Under the pieces are notes generated by a model, which saw only the letters and a list, made by a program, of their open reading frames with translations, was not told where the DNA came from and did no database searches. A stretch of 35,020 nt of DNA, taken from Chrysophaeum taylorii (lineage: Eukaryota; Sar; Pelagophyceae; Pelagomonadales; Pelagomonadaceae). The stretch is from the NCBI GenBank assembly GCA_029834535.1, contig JAQMWT010000294.1, positions 1-35,020 on the forward strand, read 5' to 3'. Of this stretch, positions 10,679-19,219 are shown piece after piece. The position numbers and the translations under genes were made by a program. The first letter of the stretch is position 1; each line of letters opens with the position of its first letter.

Positions 10679-10778
10679 TGTGAGCGTCTCACTTCCCCCT
10701 TTTCCCTTTTCTTTCTTTTCCAGCACCTGTGTGAGGACCTCACTTACCCCTTTTTCCTTTTCTTTCTTTTCCAGCACC
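10679..10778 (+). repeat. Two TGTGAG units abutting the right LTR
   Basis: Two imperfect copies (51 and 49 bp) each begin TGTGAG, run through a C/T tract of about 30 bases and end CCAGCACC. The right LTR, which itself begins TGTGAGG, follows at once. A purine tract expected for plus-strand priming is not seen here. The sequence looks instead like two polypyrimidine-AG splice acceptors in a row. Confidence 0.8.
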
Positions 10779-10874
10779 TGTGAGGAAGCTATGACACTTA
10801 CCCCTGCACCACGTATCCTGTATCCCTACGTCATTCCCTTATCGCTAGTGTAACGCCCCATTCCAGTTGTCACA
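10779..10874 (+). repeat. Right LTR, 96 bp
   Basis: Same length as the left LTR, with two substitutions. It ends TTGTCACA and is followed directly by the CAGGT duplication. Confidence 0.93.
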
Positions 10875-10879
10875 CAGGT
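10875..10879. repeat. Target-site duplication, right (CAGGT)
   Basis: Exact copy of 6156-6160, directly after the right LTR. The first helicase block begins only 15 bp further on. Confidence 0.9.
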
Positions 10880-10910
10880 ACTGTTTTAATTGAAGACAAG
10901 TGCAGGCCAG

Positions 10911-11234
10911 TAAGTTCACCTAGTCCCAATATCTAACCCCAGTAAGTTCACCTGGTCCCAGTAAGTTCACCTGGTCAGTAAGTTCACCTAGTCCAAATCT
11001 CTAACCCCAGTAAGTCCGGCGCAAACACACTCGCGCTCACACCCTCTCCTTCGAGCTCGTCGCTCTCACCTCCGCCAATCTAAGCTGCTTTGATCCGTAC
11101 ACGCCGCTAGCCTTTGCGTTCACTCTACCCCAGTAAGTTCACTTGATCCCAGTAAGTTCACCTGGTCACTAAGTTCACCTAGTCCCAATCTCAAACTCCA
11201 GTAAGTTCACCTGGTCCCAGTAAGTTCACCTACA
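10911..11234. repeat. CAGTAAGTTCACC minisatellite, block 1
   Basis: About nine copies of a 15-19-bp unit, consensus CAGTAAGTTCACCTGGTCC, with variants such as CCTAGTCC and CTTGATCC. They are interrupted by a non-repeat stretch at about 11015-11130 that is itself conserved in the other blocks. Equivalent arrays lie at about 11972-12271 and 13195-13530. Confidence 0.85.
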
Positions 11235-11261
11235 GTGCGCGTGTAGACGCCGGGAGGGGGC

Positions 11262-11830
11262 TTATCGGTATTGCGCAGCACGTGTGGGGTAGGGTGGAGT
11301 CGTCGACTCAGAGGGATATCCTCGGGGTCGCCGATCGACAGAGCGCCACGTAGAGCTGGACGTGGCAGAAGACGGGCTTGGCCACGAGGATGCCGACCTC
11401 GCGGGGCGTCTGGCCCTGGCTCTTGGTGATCGTTTGGCGTCGGCGGGCCTTACGGGATACAGGTTGGAGGAGCCTCGGTGACAACGACACGATCGATCAC
11501 GTATCTGGTACCGTTGCAGTGGCCGTGCGACGGGTCGAGGTTGCGAAGACTTTAAGCTCGCGATCAAAGTCAGCATGCCGTTGGTTGTCAGGGAGTTGAA
11601 AACTCGACTGTAAAGAGCGAGGCGTCGTCTTCCGACCCAACCTAGTCGGCCGAAAAGAACTCCGACGCCTCGTCTCCGGGAAAAAAAGGCCGCGGTCATG
11701 CGCGCGTTGTCAGCATCGACAACATCGTTTCGACGGGGCGTGAGAATGGCGCGCTGAAAGAGCCGCCGCGGGTCGTGGAAACAGTCTGCGAGGTCGCCGT
11801 AGACGGCTTGGAGGATCACTGTCTGGCTCT
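11262..11830 (-). pseudogene. PIF1/Helitron helicase C-terminal fragment, copy 1
   Basis: Three minus-strand frames together give the end of a PIF1-like helicase of the Helitron type. RAILTPRRNDVVDADNARM (just below 11760) is the I-L-T/A-P-x-N-D-V-V-D-x-I-N block. DPSHGHCNGTRYMIDR-type sequence (near 11500) is the L-x-P-x-x-G-L-C-N-G-T-R block. TITKSQGQTPREVG (near 11420) is the family signature T-I-N-K-S-Q-G-Q-T, followed by KPVFCHVQLYVALCR. The order is right but the frames change, so it is broken. The N-terminal helicase motifs, including Walker A, and the Rep domain are absent. Confidence 0.8.
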
Positions 11831-11965
11831 CGCGCCTACCTGATCCTTACTCTCGCGCCTACATGATCCTTACCCTAAATCGAGCGCCTACATGATCCTT
11901 ACCCTAAATCGAGGGACAGACAGACAAACAGACAGACAGACAAACATCTGTCGATTAGTAGTTAA

Positions 11966-12982
11966 GACAAGTGCAGGCCAGTAAGTTCACCTAGTCCCAA
12001 TCTCTAACCCCAGTAAGTTCACCTGGTCCCAGTAAGTTTCATATAAGTTCACCTGGTCAGTAAGTTCACCTAGCTCACACCAACCTTTGAGCTCGTCGCT
12101 CTCGCCTCCGCCAATCTAAGCTGCTTCGATCCGCACACGCCGCCAGCCCTTGAGTTTACTCTAAAAACCCCAGTAAGTTCACTTGGTCCCAGTAAGTTCG
12201 CCTGGTCACTAATTTCACCTAGTCCCAATCTCCAACCCCAGTAAGTTCACTGGTCCCAGTAAGTTCACCTACAGTGCGCGTGTAGACGCCGGGAGGGCTT
12301 ATCGGTATTGCAGCACGTGTGGGGTAGGTGGAGTCGTCGACAGAAGAGTATATCCTCGGGGTTGCCGATCGACAGAGAGCCACGTCGAGCTGGACGTGGC
12401 AGAAGACGGGCTTGGGAAAGAGGACGCCGACCTCGCGGGGCGTCTGGCCCTGGCTCTTGGTGATCGTTTGGCGTCGGCGGGCCTTAAGCGATACAGGTTG
12501 GAGGAGCCTCGGTGACAACGACACGATCGATCATGTATCTGGTACCGTTGCAGTGGCCGTGCGACGGGTCGAGGTTGCGAAGACATTAAGCTCGCGATCA
12601 AAGTCAGCATGCCGTTGGTTGTCAGGGAGTTGAAAACTCTACTGTAAAGAGCGAGGCGTCGTCTTCCGACCCAGCCTAGTCAGCCGAAAAGAACTCCGAC
12701 GCCTCGTCTCCGGGAAAAAAAGGCCGCGGTCATGCGCGCGTTGTCAGCATCGACAACATCGTTTCGACGGGGCGTGAGAATGGCGCGCTGAAAGAGCCGC
12801 CGCGGCTCGTGGAAATAGTCTGCGAGGTCGCCGTAGACGGCTTGGAGGATCACTGTCTGGCTCTCGCGCCTACCTGATCCTTACTCTCGCGCCTACCTGA
12901 TCCTTACCCTAAATCGAGGGACAAACAGACAGACAGACAAACAAACAGACAGACAGACAAACATCTGTCGATTAGTAGTTAG
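11966..12982 (-). repeat. Helitron/PIF1 helicase block, copy 2 of 3
   Basis: Same layout as copy 1 and directly joined to it at 11965/11966. The minisatellite array lies at about 11972-12271 and the ACAG/ACAA tract at 12921-12961. The block ends with the conserved CATCTGTCGATTAGTAG at 12963-12979. Confidence 0.88.
12299..12860 (-). pseudogene. PIF1/Helitron helicase C-terminal fragment, copy 2
   Basis: Nearly the same sequence as copy 1, with the TITKSQGQTPREVG signature near 12450 and KPVFCHVQLDVALCR after it. The V-A-L-S-R motif is VALCR, as in all three copies. Small indels relative to copies 1 and 3 (for example in the run near 12290-12300) shift the final residues. It is frameshifted in the same places as copy 1, which suggests the damage came before the duplication. 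Confidence 0.78.
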
Positions 12983-13181
12983 GACTCATGAAGGCGGCGA
13001 GGCTAGCATCAGGTTCTCTGGTACGAATCTGGCCTGTCCGTTGAGACGTCAGCACACGTGCGTTCCACGTCAGTAATTGTTCCAATCCTAAACCCGGAGG
13101 ATGTCTGCCCACACGGGTTAGTGTATTTGCTCTAAACCACGTCAATATTCTTGCACTCCACGTCATCATCGATATAATCCT
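12983..13181. other. Spacer with a copy of the 15.7-kb gene's upstream region
   Basis: This stretch separates blocks 2 and 3 and does not belong to the block. At 13027-13107 it resembles 15653-15741, which lies just before the start codon at 15759. The match includes a 22-bp identical run beginning GGCCTGTCCGTTGAG at 13031 and 15657, then CCACGTCAGTA-type and ATCCTAA-CCC segments. Four CACGTCA or GACGTCA motifs occur here, the core of bZIP-type binding sites. Confidence 0.55.
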
Positions 13182-13539
13182 ACAAGTGGAGGCCAGTAAG
13201 TTCGCCAGTAAGTTCACCTGGTCCCAATCTCTAACCCCAGTAAGTTCACCTTGTCCCAGTAAGTTCACCTAGTCCCAATCTCTAACCCCAGTAAGTTCGG
13301 CGTAAGCCCACTCGTGCTCACATCTACTCACCCCACTCTCCATCGAGCTCGTCGCTCTCACCTCCGCCAATCTAAGCTGCTTTGATCCGTACACGCCGCT
13401 AGCCGTTGCGTTCACTCTAAAAACCCCAGTAAGTTCACTTGGTCCCAGTAAGTTCACCTGGTCACTAAGTTCACCTAGTCCCAATCTCAAACCCCAGTAA
13501 GTTCACCTGGTCCCAGTAAGTTCACCTACCGTGCGCGTG

Positions 13540-14117
13540 TAGACGCCGGGAGGGGGCTTATCGGTATTGCGCAGCACGTGTGGGGTAGGGTGGAGTCGTC
13601 GACTCAGAAGACGATATCCTCGGGGTTGCCGATCGACAGAGAGCCACGTAGAGCTGGACGTGGCAGAAGACGGGCTTGGGCGAGAGGACGCCGACCTCGC
13701 GGGGCGTCTGGCCCTGGCTCTTGGTGATCGTTTGGCGTCGGCGGGCCTTAAGGGATACAGGTTGGAGGAGCCTCGGTGACAACGACACGATCGATCATGT
13801 ATCTGGTACCGTTGCAGTGGCCGTGCGACGGGTCGAGGTTGCGAAGACTTTAAGCTCGCGATCAAAGTCAGCATGCCGTTGGTTGTCAGGGAGTTCAAAA
13901 CTCGACTGTAAAGAGCGAGGCGTCGTCTTCCGACCCAACCTAGTCGGCCGAAAAGAACTCCGACGCCTCGTCTCCGGGAAAAAAAGGCCGCGGTCATGCG
14001 CGCGTTGTCAGCATCGACAACATCGTTTCGACGGGGCGTGAGAATGGCGCGCTGAAAGAGCCGCCGCGGGTCGTGGAAATAGTCTGCGAGGTCGCCGTAG
14101 ACGGCTTGGAGGATCAC
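13540..14117 (-). pseudogene. PIF1/Helitron helicase C-terminal fragment, copy 3
   Basis: The RAILTPRRNDVVDADNARM block, the C-N-G-T-R block and the TITKSQGQTPREVG signature are again present on the minus strand in changing frames. The longest single frame is 204 codons. It ends with GVYTRTV, which also occurs in copy 2 and is probably close to the original C terminus. No complete helicase exists in the window. Confidence 0.8.
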
Positions 14118-14175
14118 TGTCTGGCTCTCGCGCCTACCTGATCCTTACTCTCGCGCATACCTGATCCTTACCCTA

Positions 14176-14863
14176 ACTCGGGCCCTCGCTTGGGGTTCGT
14201 TGTACACCGCCCACGCCCTCCATCCCTCCCACCCGTCGCCTGTCGATCGGCGCGCAGCGCAAGTCCACTCCGAATACCTCGCTCACGCCCGCGGCATCGA
14301 CGCCATCATCCCCCAGCCGGGTACAGCACCACCGCCTGGCTTCTTGGGCCCTGTCGAACAGCGGCTACGTAGCTACGGCACCGTCGCCGGCCTCGTCTTC
14401 GGTGCCTTCGGTGAGGCCAGCGCGGCGTGCCACGCTCTCGCCCAAACATGCGCAGAGCGCATCGCTGCGCGAACCTGGGTGACAAGCGGCTGCGCCAACT
14501 TCACAGAGGCAAAGGCGGCCCAAACTCGCCGCATCTACCGTGAGTGGGGGATCGCCAACGCATTAGGCCGGGCTCGCTGTGCCCTCACCGCCCTCACCCA
14601 TGTCGCCGCCTCGGGGAACCCCGCCCAGGCCGCCCGATCCCAGCAGGACGTCACCCTTCGTCGCACATACGTCCGGCGGCAGCATGCGTACGACCTACGG
14701 GCGGGGCCCGTCCTCTCTTCGCCTGCCCCACGCCTCGGCGATGACCCCGACTAGGTCCCGCGCACTTATCTCCGCCCGTCAGGCACATCCCTCATACCCC
14801 ACAAACCCACCCACATCCTTCATGCTCCCCACACACACCCCCTCCTCTTAGCAGTCGACATTT
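14176..14863 (+). pseudogene. LINE 3' fragment (C-terminal domain plus 3' UTR)
   Basis: This segment interrupts helicase block 3. Its frame is open from the junction to TAG 14752-14754 and reads RSYGTVAGLVFGAFGEASAA, then Trp/Arg-rich helices (RRIYREWGIANALGRAR). From general knowledge, the G-L-V-F-G-A-F-G-E-x-S motif is typical of the C-terminal region of LINE-type polyproteins in algae and other protists. No RT core is present, so it is 5'-truncated. The last 70 bp (14794-14863) recur as a 67-bp fragment at 28746-28812, fixing the 3' end of the element. A clear target duplication is not visible here. Confidence 0.6.
14794..14863 (+). repeat. LINE 3'-end repeat, copy 1
   Basis: Begins ATACCCCACAAACCC and ends GTCGACATTT. 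It matches 28746-28812 apart from a 3-bp CTC insertion and one substitution. It forms the 3' untranslated end of the LINE fragment. Confidence 0.88.
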
Positions 14864-14917
14864 AAAGACAAACAAACAGACAAACAAACAAACAAACATC
14901 TGTCGATTAGTAGTTAG

Positions 14918-15758
14918 GATCAGAGTAGTACCTAAGCAGTCTTGCGTCCTATAGGTAATTTCTCTTGCTAGCAAGTTACTTACGGCCTATCTTTTTCTTT
15001 ATCTTCTTTCTTTCCTGCTTTGGAAGCAGTCTTGCATCCTATAGGTAATTTCTCTTTCTACCAAGTAAAAAGAAAATACGGAAGACTGACATGGACACAC
15101 ACACAGACAGACAGACAGACAGACGTGACGCACATTGATCTTCCCGTTTTTCGCGATCCGTTTAGTATGCAATGTACTGATATACTGAGCTGGCGACGAC
15201 GGTTTCGCGCACGCATTAATCATCCGACGAGCTTTGACAAACACCTCTCTTCGAGAGGGCTAGTTTTTCAACCAAAGGATTAATGTTCTTTCGTGTAAAA
15301 AAGCCTAAACATAAAGAACCGACAGGGATTGTATTAGCGGTCCGTTATTTGCCTCGGCGACGACAAAATTTTAATTACGAATGGTACCTATGTACTACTA
15401 CTTTCTAGATAATCGACCGTTAAGAAGAGTCGTCGAAAAGGCACGATAAGATGAGTAAGTATGACTCAGATTGTGCTAATTGTTCGATTCGAAAACCAAC
15501 TTCGCCAGGCGCTGGAGCGCGTTGCCGTGGTGTTCCATTACTGGACTTCGTCTCTATCGGCCCTAGGACATCTCGTCCGACGGTCGAGCCAGTGATGTCC
15601 AGTAGTGGGGAACGAAAAGCTGACGGCCCACTACTGGATGCGTCGTCACAATGTTTGGCCTGTCCGTTGAGACGTCAGAAATCGTGCATTCCACCACGTC
15701 AGTAGTGTAAAAAAGTGCCGATCCTAAGCCCTGAGGGTATCCGTAGAGGCAGAAGAAA
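14918..15758. other. Intergenic region upstream of the SAM-domain gene
   Basis: No gene is supported. It holds the duplicated 43-bp sequence at 14936 and 15026 and an ACAC/ACAG tract at 15099-15125. It also holds an inverted repeat (CCATTACTGGAC at about 15536 with GTCCAGTAGTGG at about 15597), and the 15653-15741 segment shared with 13027-13107, which probably contains part of the promoter of the gene starting at 15759. Confidence 0.55.
14936..15068. repeat. Direct repeat of about 43 bp, 90 bp apart
   Basis: GCAGTCTTGCGTCCTATAGG at 14936 and GCAGTCTTGCATCCTATAGG at 15026 are each followed by TAATTTCTCTT and a related tail ending AAGT. Copies at 14936-14978 and 15026-15068. Confidence 0.85.
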
Positions 15759-18215
15759 ATGGGAAACGGAGTGTCGACGGAGGAGATCGCGGCGCGGGTG
15801 AGGTCGATCGGCGAGGGGGCGTACGAGACGTACGCGCGGGCCATTGAGGTGAACGGGGTCGATGGCGCGACGATCAAGGCGTACGAAAAGGTGGAGGAGT
15901 TGCTCGACGACCTCGAGGTAAGGTCCCGGCTCCACCGGCGGCGGCTTGCCGCAGAAGTCGAAAAGAAGGCTCCGGGCGGTCAAACCGATTACGCCGTGTC
16001 GATCGTCGTCGAGCGCGAGGTCGAGGGATTCCTGGCGTCGAAGATGGGGGAAATCGGCGCGGTCATTGGGACGTCTCAGGCAGCGCTGATGCTCGAGTCG
16101 AAGAAGGCGCTGACGTGGGCCGAGCGCGGGTGGCGGAGCGGGGAGGAGTTCGAGCGCGAGCTGTGCGCGAGCCTCCTGAGTGCGCAGCGGGGTGTCGTCG
16201 CGAAGAATCAGTCCCGACGAGACGCGGAGCTCCTCGCGCACGCTCTCGAGTTGCGGGGGTTCAAGACTGAAACGCGAGGCGACGTCCGGGAGAGCTCGTG
16301 GAGCGTCGTGGTCCCCGTAGCGGGTGAGTTCGAGGCCTGGGTGACCCAGAACCTGAGGCCGATTGCGCGGCTCCTCGACCTTGAGTCGCCGGGCGCCTGG
16401 ACGCGACTTGGCTTCGAGGACGACGCGGACTTCGCTTCGCGGTTCGCCTCCTCGAAAGGAGCTGCCATCGTCGGGACCAACCTGTCGAGGCTGTGTGCCG
16501 ACCTGATCGCCTCCAAGTTGTCCGAGTACGATGCCGACGTGGTTCCCGCGGATCACGACGAGCCGATTGCCGCCGGCGCCGAGGCGGTGGCTCTCGTTCG
16601 CGCCGCGCTCGAGGAAGCGCCCGCCGAGGCGGAGTCGTCGTCGTCGTCGCCGCAACCGCAACCGCAACCGCAACGGAGCGAGGAGCCCGCGGAGCAACAG
16701 GTTGCGACGGGCCGCGACCGGGAGATGCGAGAGTCTTTGGAAGACGTGTTCGACTTTGGGAGGCTGACGCGGCCGCCGCGGCCTTATCTCGCGGGAACGA
16801 GCCGAGCGAGTCGGCAGCTCGCGAGGAACCAGTGCCTCTTCGCTCACACCCTCCCCGCCGTGGTCCTGAACTTTCCCAAGGGCCAGTCCAAGTACTGGGA
16901 GATCGTCAGGACCAAGTTCCTCCCGAGCCTCACCAAGTCGGGCTGGGAGATCGGTCCGGCCATCGAAAAAATGCGGACCGAGCGGCTCTTCGACGACGTC
17001 GACGCGCTCGTCGCCGACTTCCCCGACATGGATTCCGACGACATCGCCCTCGTCGAGCACGTCGCTTCGACGGTCCGCGAACTGCTGGCGGCGGGCCTCC
17101 ACTTCAACGTCCGCCAGAGCGTCAGGCACTTCCTCGTCGCGCGAAAGCGCCTCTTCTCAAATTTTGCCGACGCGATCGTCGAGGGATGCCGTTGGACGGA
17201 GATCGAGGCGCAGGTCCTCCCAGCCCAGGAGAGCGCCGGCTGGGAGCTCACCGAGCCCGCGAGGATGATGCGCGACGGCGAGCGCGACCTCGCAACTCTC
17301 ACCGACAACGTCGACCCCTCCACCGGCGCCGTCGTCGAGGCCCTGCTCAAGCTCGTCCTCGCCAAGGACGGCGACTCCGGCGGTACCCCCGGGGATGACT
17401 GGATCCCTTCATCCCCGGGTGGCGACGCGACGGAATCGGCACACCTCCTGCGGCTCGCGGACGCGACCGTCGACGAATCCGACATCGACAGCGAGGACGA
17501 GAACTATTACGAATACGGTAGACTCGCGGCGAACGACAGGACCCTCGCCGTCCCGGACACGGCCCGCGCCCAGATTCACCATCAGGCCAAGATTTTTTTC
17601 GGCGACCTCCCGGCCCTCGTCCGATCCCCGGAACACCTCCCGCGCTTCTGGACAAAGTTCGAAAACGACGTCCTCCCGCGTCTCGAGGCCGCCGGATGGG
17701 TCATCGGCGACGCCGTCCGCGCGATGCGCGACGGCAACTGCCGCGACCTCGACTACCTCGTCGCATTCATGGACGACAACGAGGCCGCCGTCACCGAGCA
17801 CGTCCTCGTCGCCCTCGAGGACCTTCGCGCCCACGATCTCCAATTCAACATCAACAAGCGCGTCCGCCGATTTGTCACCAACGCCGATCGCTTTTTGCGC
17901 CGCCTCGCTCGGGCCGTCGAGGCGCGCGAAGACACGGCGCACCTCCAGCCCCAGCTCGACCGCATGGAACAGGGCGGCTGGCACCTCGCTCACGCCCTCG
18001 ACCTCCTCAAGCTCGGCGAAACCGACATTATCAAACTCACCGCGCAATGCGACCCCAATAGCGCCGTCGTCGTCAACGCGGTGCTAAACCTCGTCCGTGG
18101 AAAGCCCCCCCTGCCCGAGGCCCCCGCTCCCGGCTCCCGCCACCGCCTCGGTGGCCCCCGGGCTGCGGCGGTCTCCTCCAATTCCTCCTCCTCCCTGGCC
18201 GCCATCCTCCAGTAA
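15759..18215 (+). CDS. SAM-domain protein with duplicated GW-repeat module
   Basis: An 818-residue single-exon frame from ATG 15759 to TAA 18213-18215. Residues 5-68 fit a sterile alpha motif: ARVRSIGEGAYETYARAIE, a VDGATI turn, an E-L-L-D-D-L segment, then the RLHRRRLAAEVEK end helix. Residues 70-260 are an unrecognised alpha-helical region. A Ser/Gln/Pro linker (293-306, with a pure QP run) leads to two related modules at about 360-534 and 611-780. Each module has two half-repeats built on V-L-P-x-x-x-x-x-G-W-x-hh-x-A-x-x-M-R-D-G, joined by a basic segment (HFNVRQSVRHFL versus QFNINKRVRRFV). An acidic linker (565-585) separates them and a Ser-rich tail ends the protein. SAM domains mediate protein or RNA binding, and the module family is unknown to me. 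No signal peptide or membrane segment is seen, so it is probably cytosolic or nuclear. High GC and third-position bias support real coding. Confidence 0.85.
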   Translation: MGNGVSTEEIAARVRSIGEGAYETYARAIEVNGVDGATIKAYEKVEELLDDLEVRSRLHRRRLAAEVEKKAPGGQTDYAVSIVVEREVEGFLASKMGEIGAVIGTSQAALMLESKKALTWAERGWRSGEEFERELCASLLSAQRGVVAKNQSRRDAELLAHALELRGFKTETRGDVRESSWSVVVPVAGEFEAWVTQNLRPIARLLDLESPGAWTRLGFEDDADFASRFASSKGAAIVGTNLSRLCADLIASKLSEYDADVVPADHDEPIAAGAEAVALVRAALEEAPAEAESSSSSPQPQPQPQRSEEPAEQQVATGRDREMRESLEDVFDFGRLTRPPRPYLAGTSRASRQLARNQCLFAHTLPAVVLNFPKGQSKYWEIVRTKFLPSLTKSGWEIGPAIEKMRTERLFDDVDALVADFPDMDSDDIALVEHVASTVRELLAAGLHFNVRQSVRHFLVARKRLFSNFADAIVEGCRWTEIEAQVLPAQESAGWELTEPARMMRDGERDLATLTDNVDPSTGAVVEALLKLVLAKDGDSGGTPGDDWIPSSPGGDATESAHLLRLADATVDESDIDSEDENYYEYGRLAANDRTLAVPDTARAQIHHQAKIFFGDLPALVRSPEHLPRFWTKFENDVLPRLEAAGWVIGDAVRAMRDGNCRDLDYLVAFMDDNEAAVTEHVLVALEDLRAHDLQFNINKRVRRFVTNADRFLRRLARAVEAREDTAHLQPQLDRMEQGGWHLAHALDLLKLGETDIIKLTAQCDPNSAVVVNAVLNLVRGKPPLPEAPAPGSRHRLGGPRAAAVSSNSSSSLAAILQ

Positions 18216-18526
18216 AAAAAAGTAAAAAAGAACTGCCTGCCTCTACGCGCGACCGACCGACCGACCGAGCGAGCGAGCTCATACTATGCACATCATGGTA
18301 CGTACGTACGTTGTTCGGGAAGAAAACATAGAGGAATGGCACGATACGACAGTCCATTGCTCGCGCCGCAACTCCCTCCTTCCTTCCTCCCTTCCTTGTA
18401 TCTGCGAATGAGGCGAGGAAGAAGAAGAAGAGCGAGGAGAGGTTCGTTCTTCAACTCGGCCACAATCGACGCGGTTTATCGACTCGATCCTGAGTCGATC
18501 GATCGACTTGGACGTTCTCGATGACG
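18216..18526. other. Convergent 3' intergenic region
   Basis: Lies between the stop codons of the SAM-domain gene (+) and the DCD gene (-). It contains short GACC/GAGC and GTAC runs (18245-18310) and a GA-rich stretch near 18415-18440. No gene is seen. Confidence 0.6.
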
Positions 18527-19187
18527 CTATACAAGGGGCTCGTCCAACTCGTCGAGGGGTGGGAGGTCGTGGAGATCGTGGACAAAGGTCTCGACCTCGG
18601 CGGCTGTGAGGGGCCCCCCGTTGTAGTCGCGACGCGCTGAACACGTGAGGAGGGAGCCGTGCACGTAAAAGCGGACCTGGGCCCTGAACTTGCCGTTGAA
18701 GGCGTCGGGAACGATGTCGAGGTTGGCCTCGCCGCGGCGCTTGAAGACCCCGAGGACCATCCTACTCTCGCAGTTGTAGACAAAGAGCGACGTCTGGTCC
18801 TTGATACGGCAACGAAGCACCGAGAGACGCTGCTCGCGAAGCGCGAAGATACGTTTCGATAGAATCTCCTGCTCCTGCTTGGCGTTGCACACGAAAATCC
18901 ACCCCGGCGCCGCGGCCTCGTCGGCCTCCTCCTCAGCGCCCTCCACCTCCTCGAGGTCCTCGACGCTCGCGCGCCGTCGGCCGCGCTTATGCAGCGCCGT
19001 CTTTTCCTGCGCCTCTCGCCTCACCTGAGCTGCTGCGGCTGCTGGCGCGCAGACAACCTCGTGCCGTAGGCTAGCGCCATCGCACGCCGGATATGCTGGC
19101 GCGGGCTTGTGGAGCCTGGGCACCCCGCCTGGCGCGGGCTCGCGCGGTGCAGGCGACATAACCGGACTTTTTTCTCGGCTACCGCTC

Positions 19188-19219
<32 letters not shown>

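Larger units (their letters stand above)
6161..10874 (+). mobile_element. Ty1/copia-type LTR retrotransposon, complete ends, defective inside
   Basis: This 4714-bp element is bounded by 96-bp direct repeats that begin TGTGA and end TCACA. It is flanked by a perfect 5-bp duplication CAGGT. The order inside is tRNA primer-site-like sequence (from 6257), gag relic with a damaged zinc knuckle (to about 7137), a 36-bp minisatellite, an unrecognisable stretch where protease and integrase should be, and a reverse transcriptase/RNase H frame (9243-10649). RNase H after RT in that position marks the copia superfamily. The LTRs differ at only two of 96 positions, implying a fairly recent insertion. The RT has lost part of its fingers/palm and its YVDD, so the element must have moved with help from another copy. 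Confidence 0.92.
10895..11965 (-). repeat. Helitron/PIF1 helicase block, copy 1 of 3
   Basis: Read on the minus strand, the block runs from CTACTAATCGACAGATG through an ACAG/ACAA microsatellite (11922-11944), short repeats containing GTAAGGATCA, the helicase 3' part, then the CAGTAAGTTCACC-type minisatellite, and ends near GGCCTGCACTTGT. The same order and ends recur at 11966-12982 and 13182-14917, head to tail. Copies 1 and 2 are directly adjacent. Confidence 0.88.
13182..14917 (-). repeat. Helitron/PIF1 helicase block, copy 3 of 3 (interrupted)
   Basis: Same layout as copies 1 and 2, but split by an insertion at about 14176-14863. Without the insertion its length is about 1048 bp, in line with 1071 and 1017 bp for the others. 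The distal end after the insertion is the ACAA/ACAG tract and CATCTGTCGATTAGTAG (14898-14914). Confidence 0.85.

Noticed and set aside
15470..15505. tRNA-like B box (GTTCGATTCGAAAAC)
   Set aside because: No matching acceptor stem, A box or anticodon arm could be built around it.
15918..15954. Possible 37-bp GT-AG intron in the SAM domain
   Set aside because: Removing it would shift the frame, while the unspliced reading completes the last helix of the SAM domain.
15699..17129. 476-codon minus-strand frame opposite the SAM-domain gene
   Set aside because: It mirrors the strong GC bias of the plus-strand gene, shows no domain and has no independent support.
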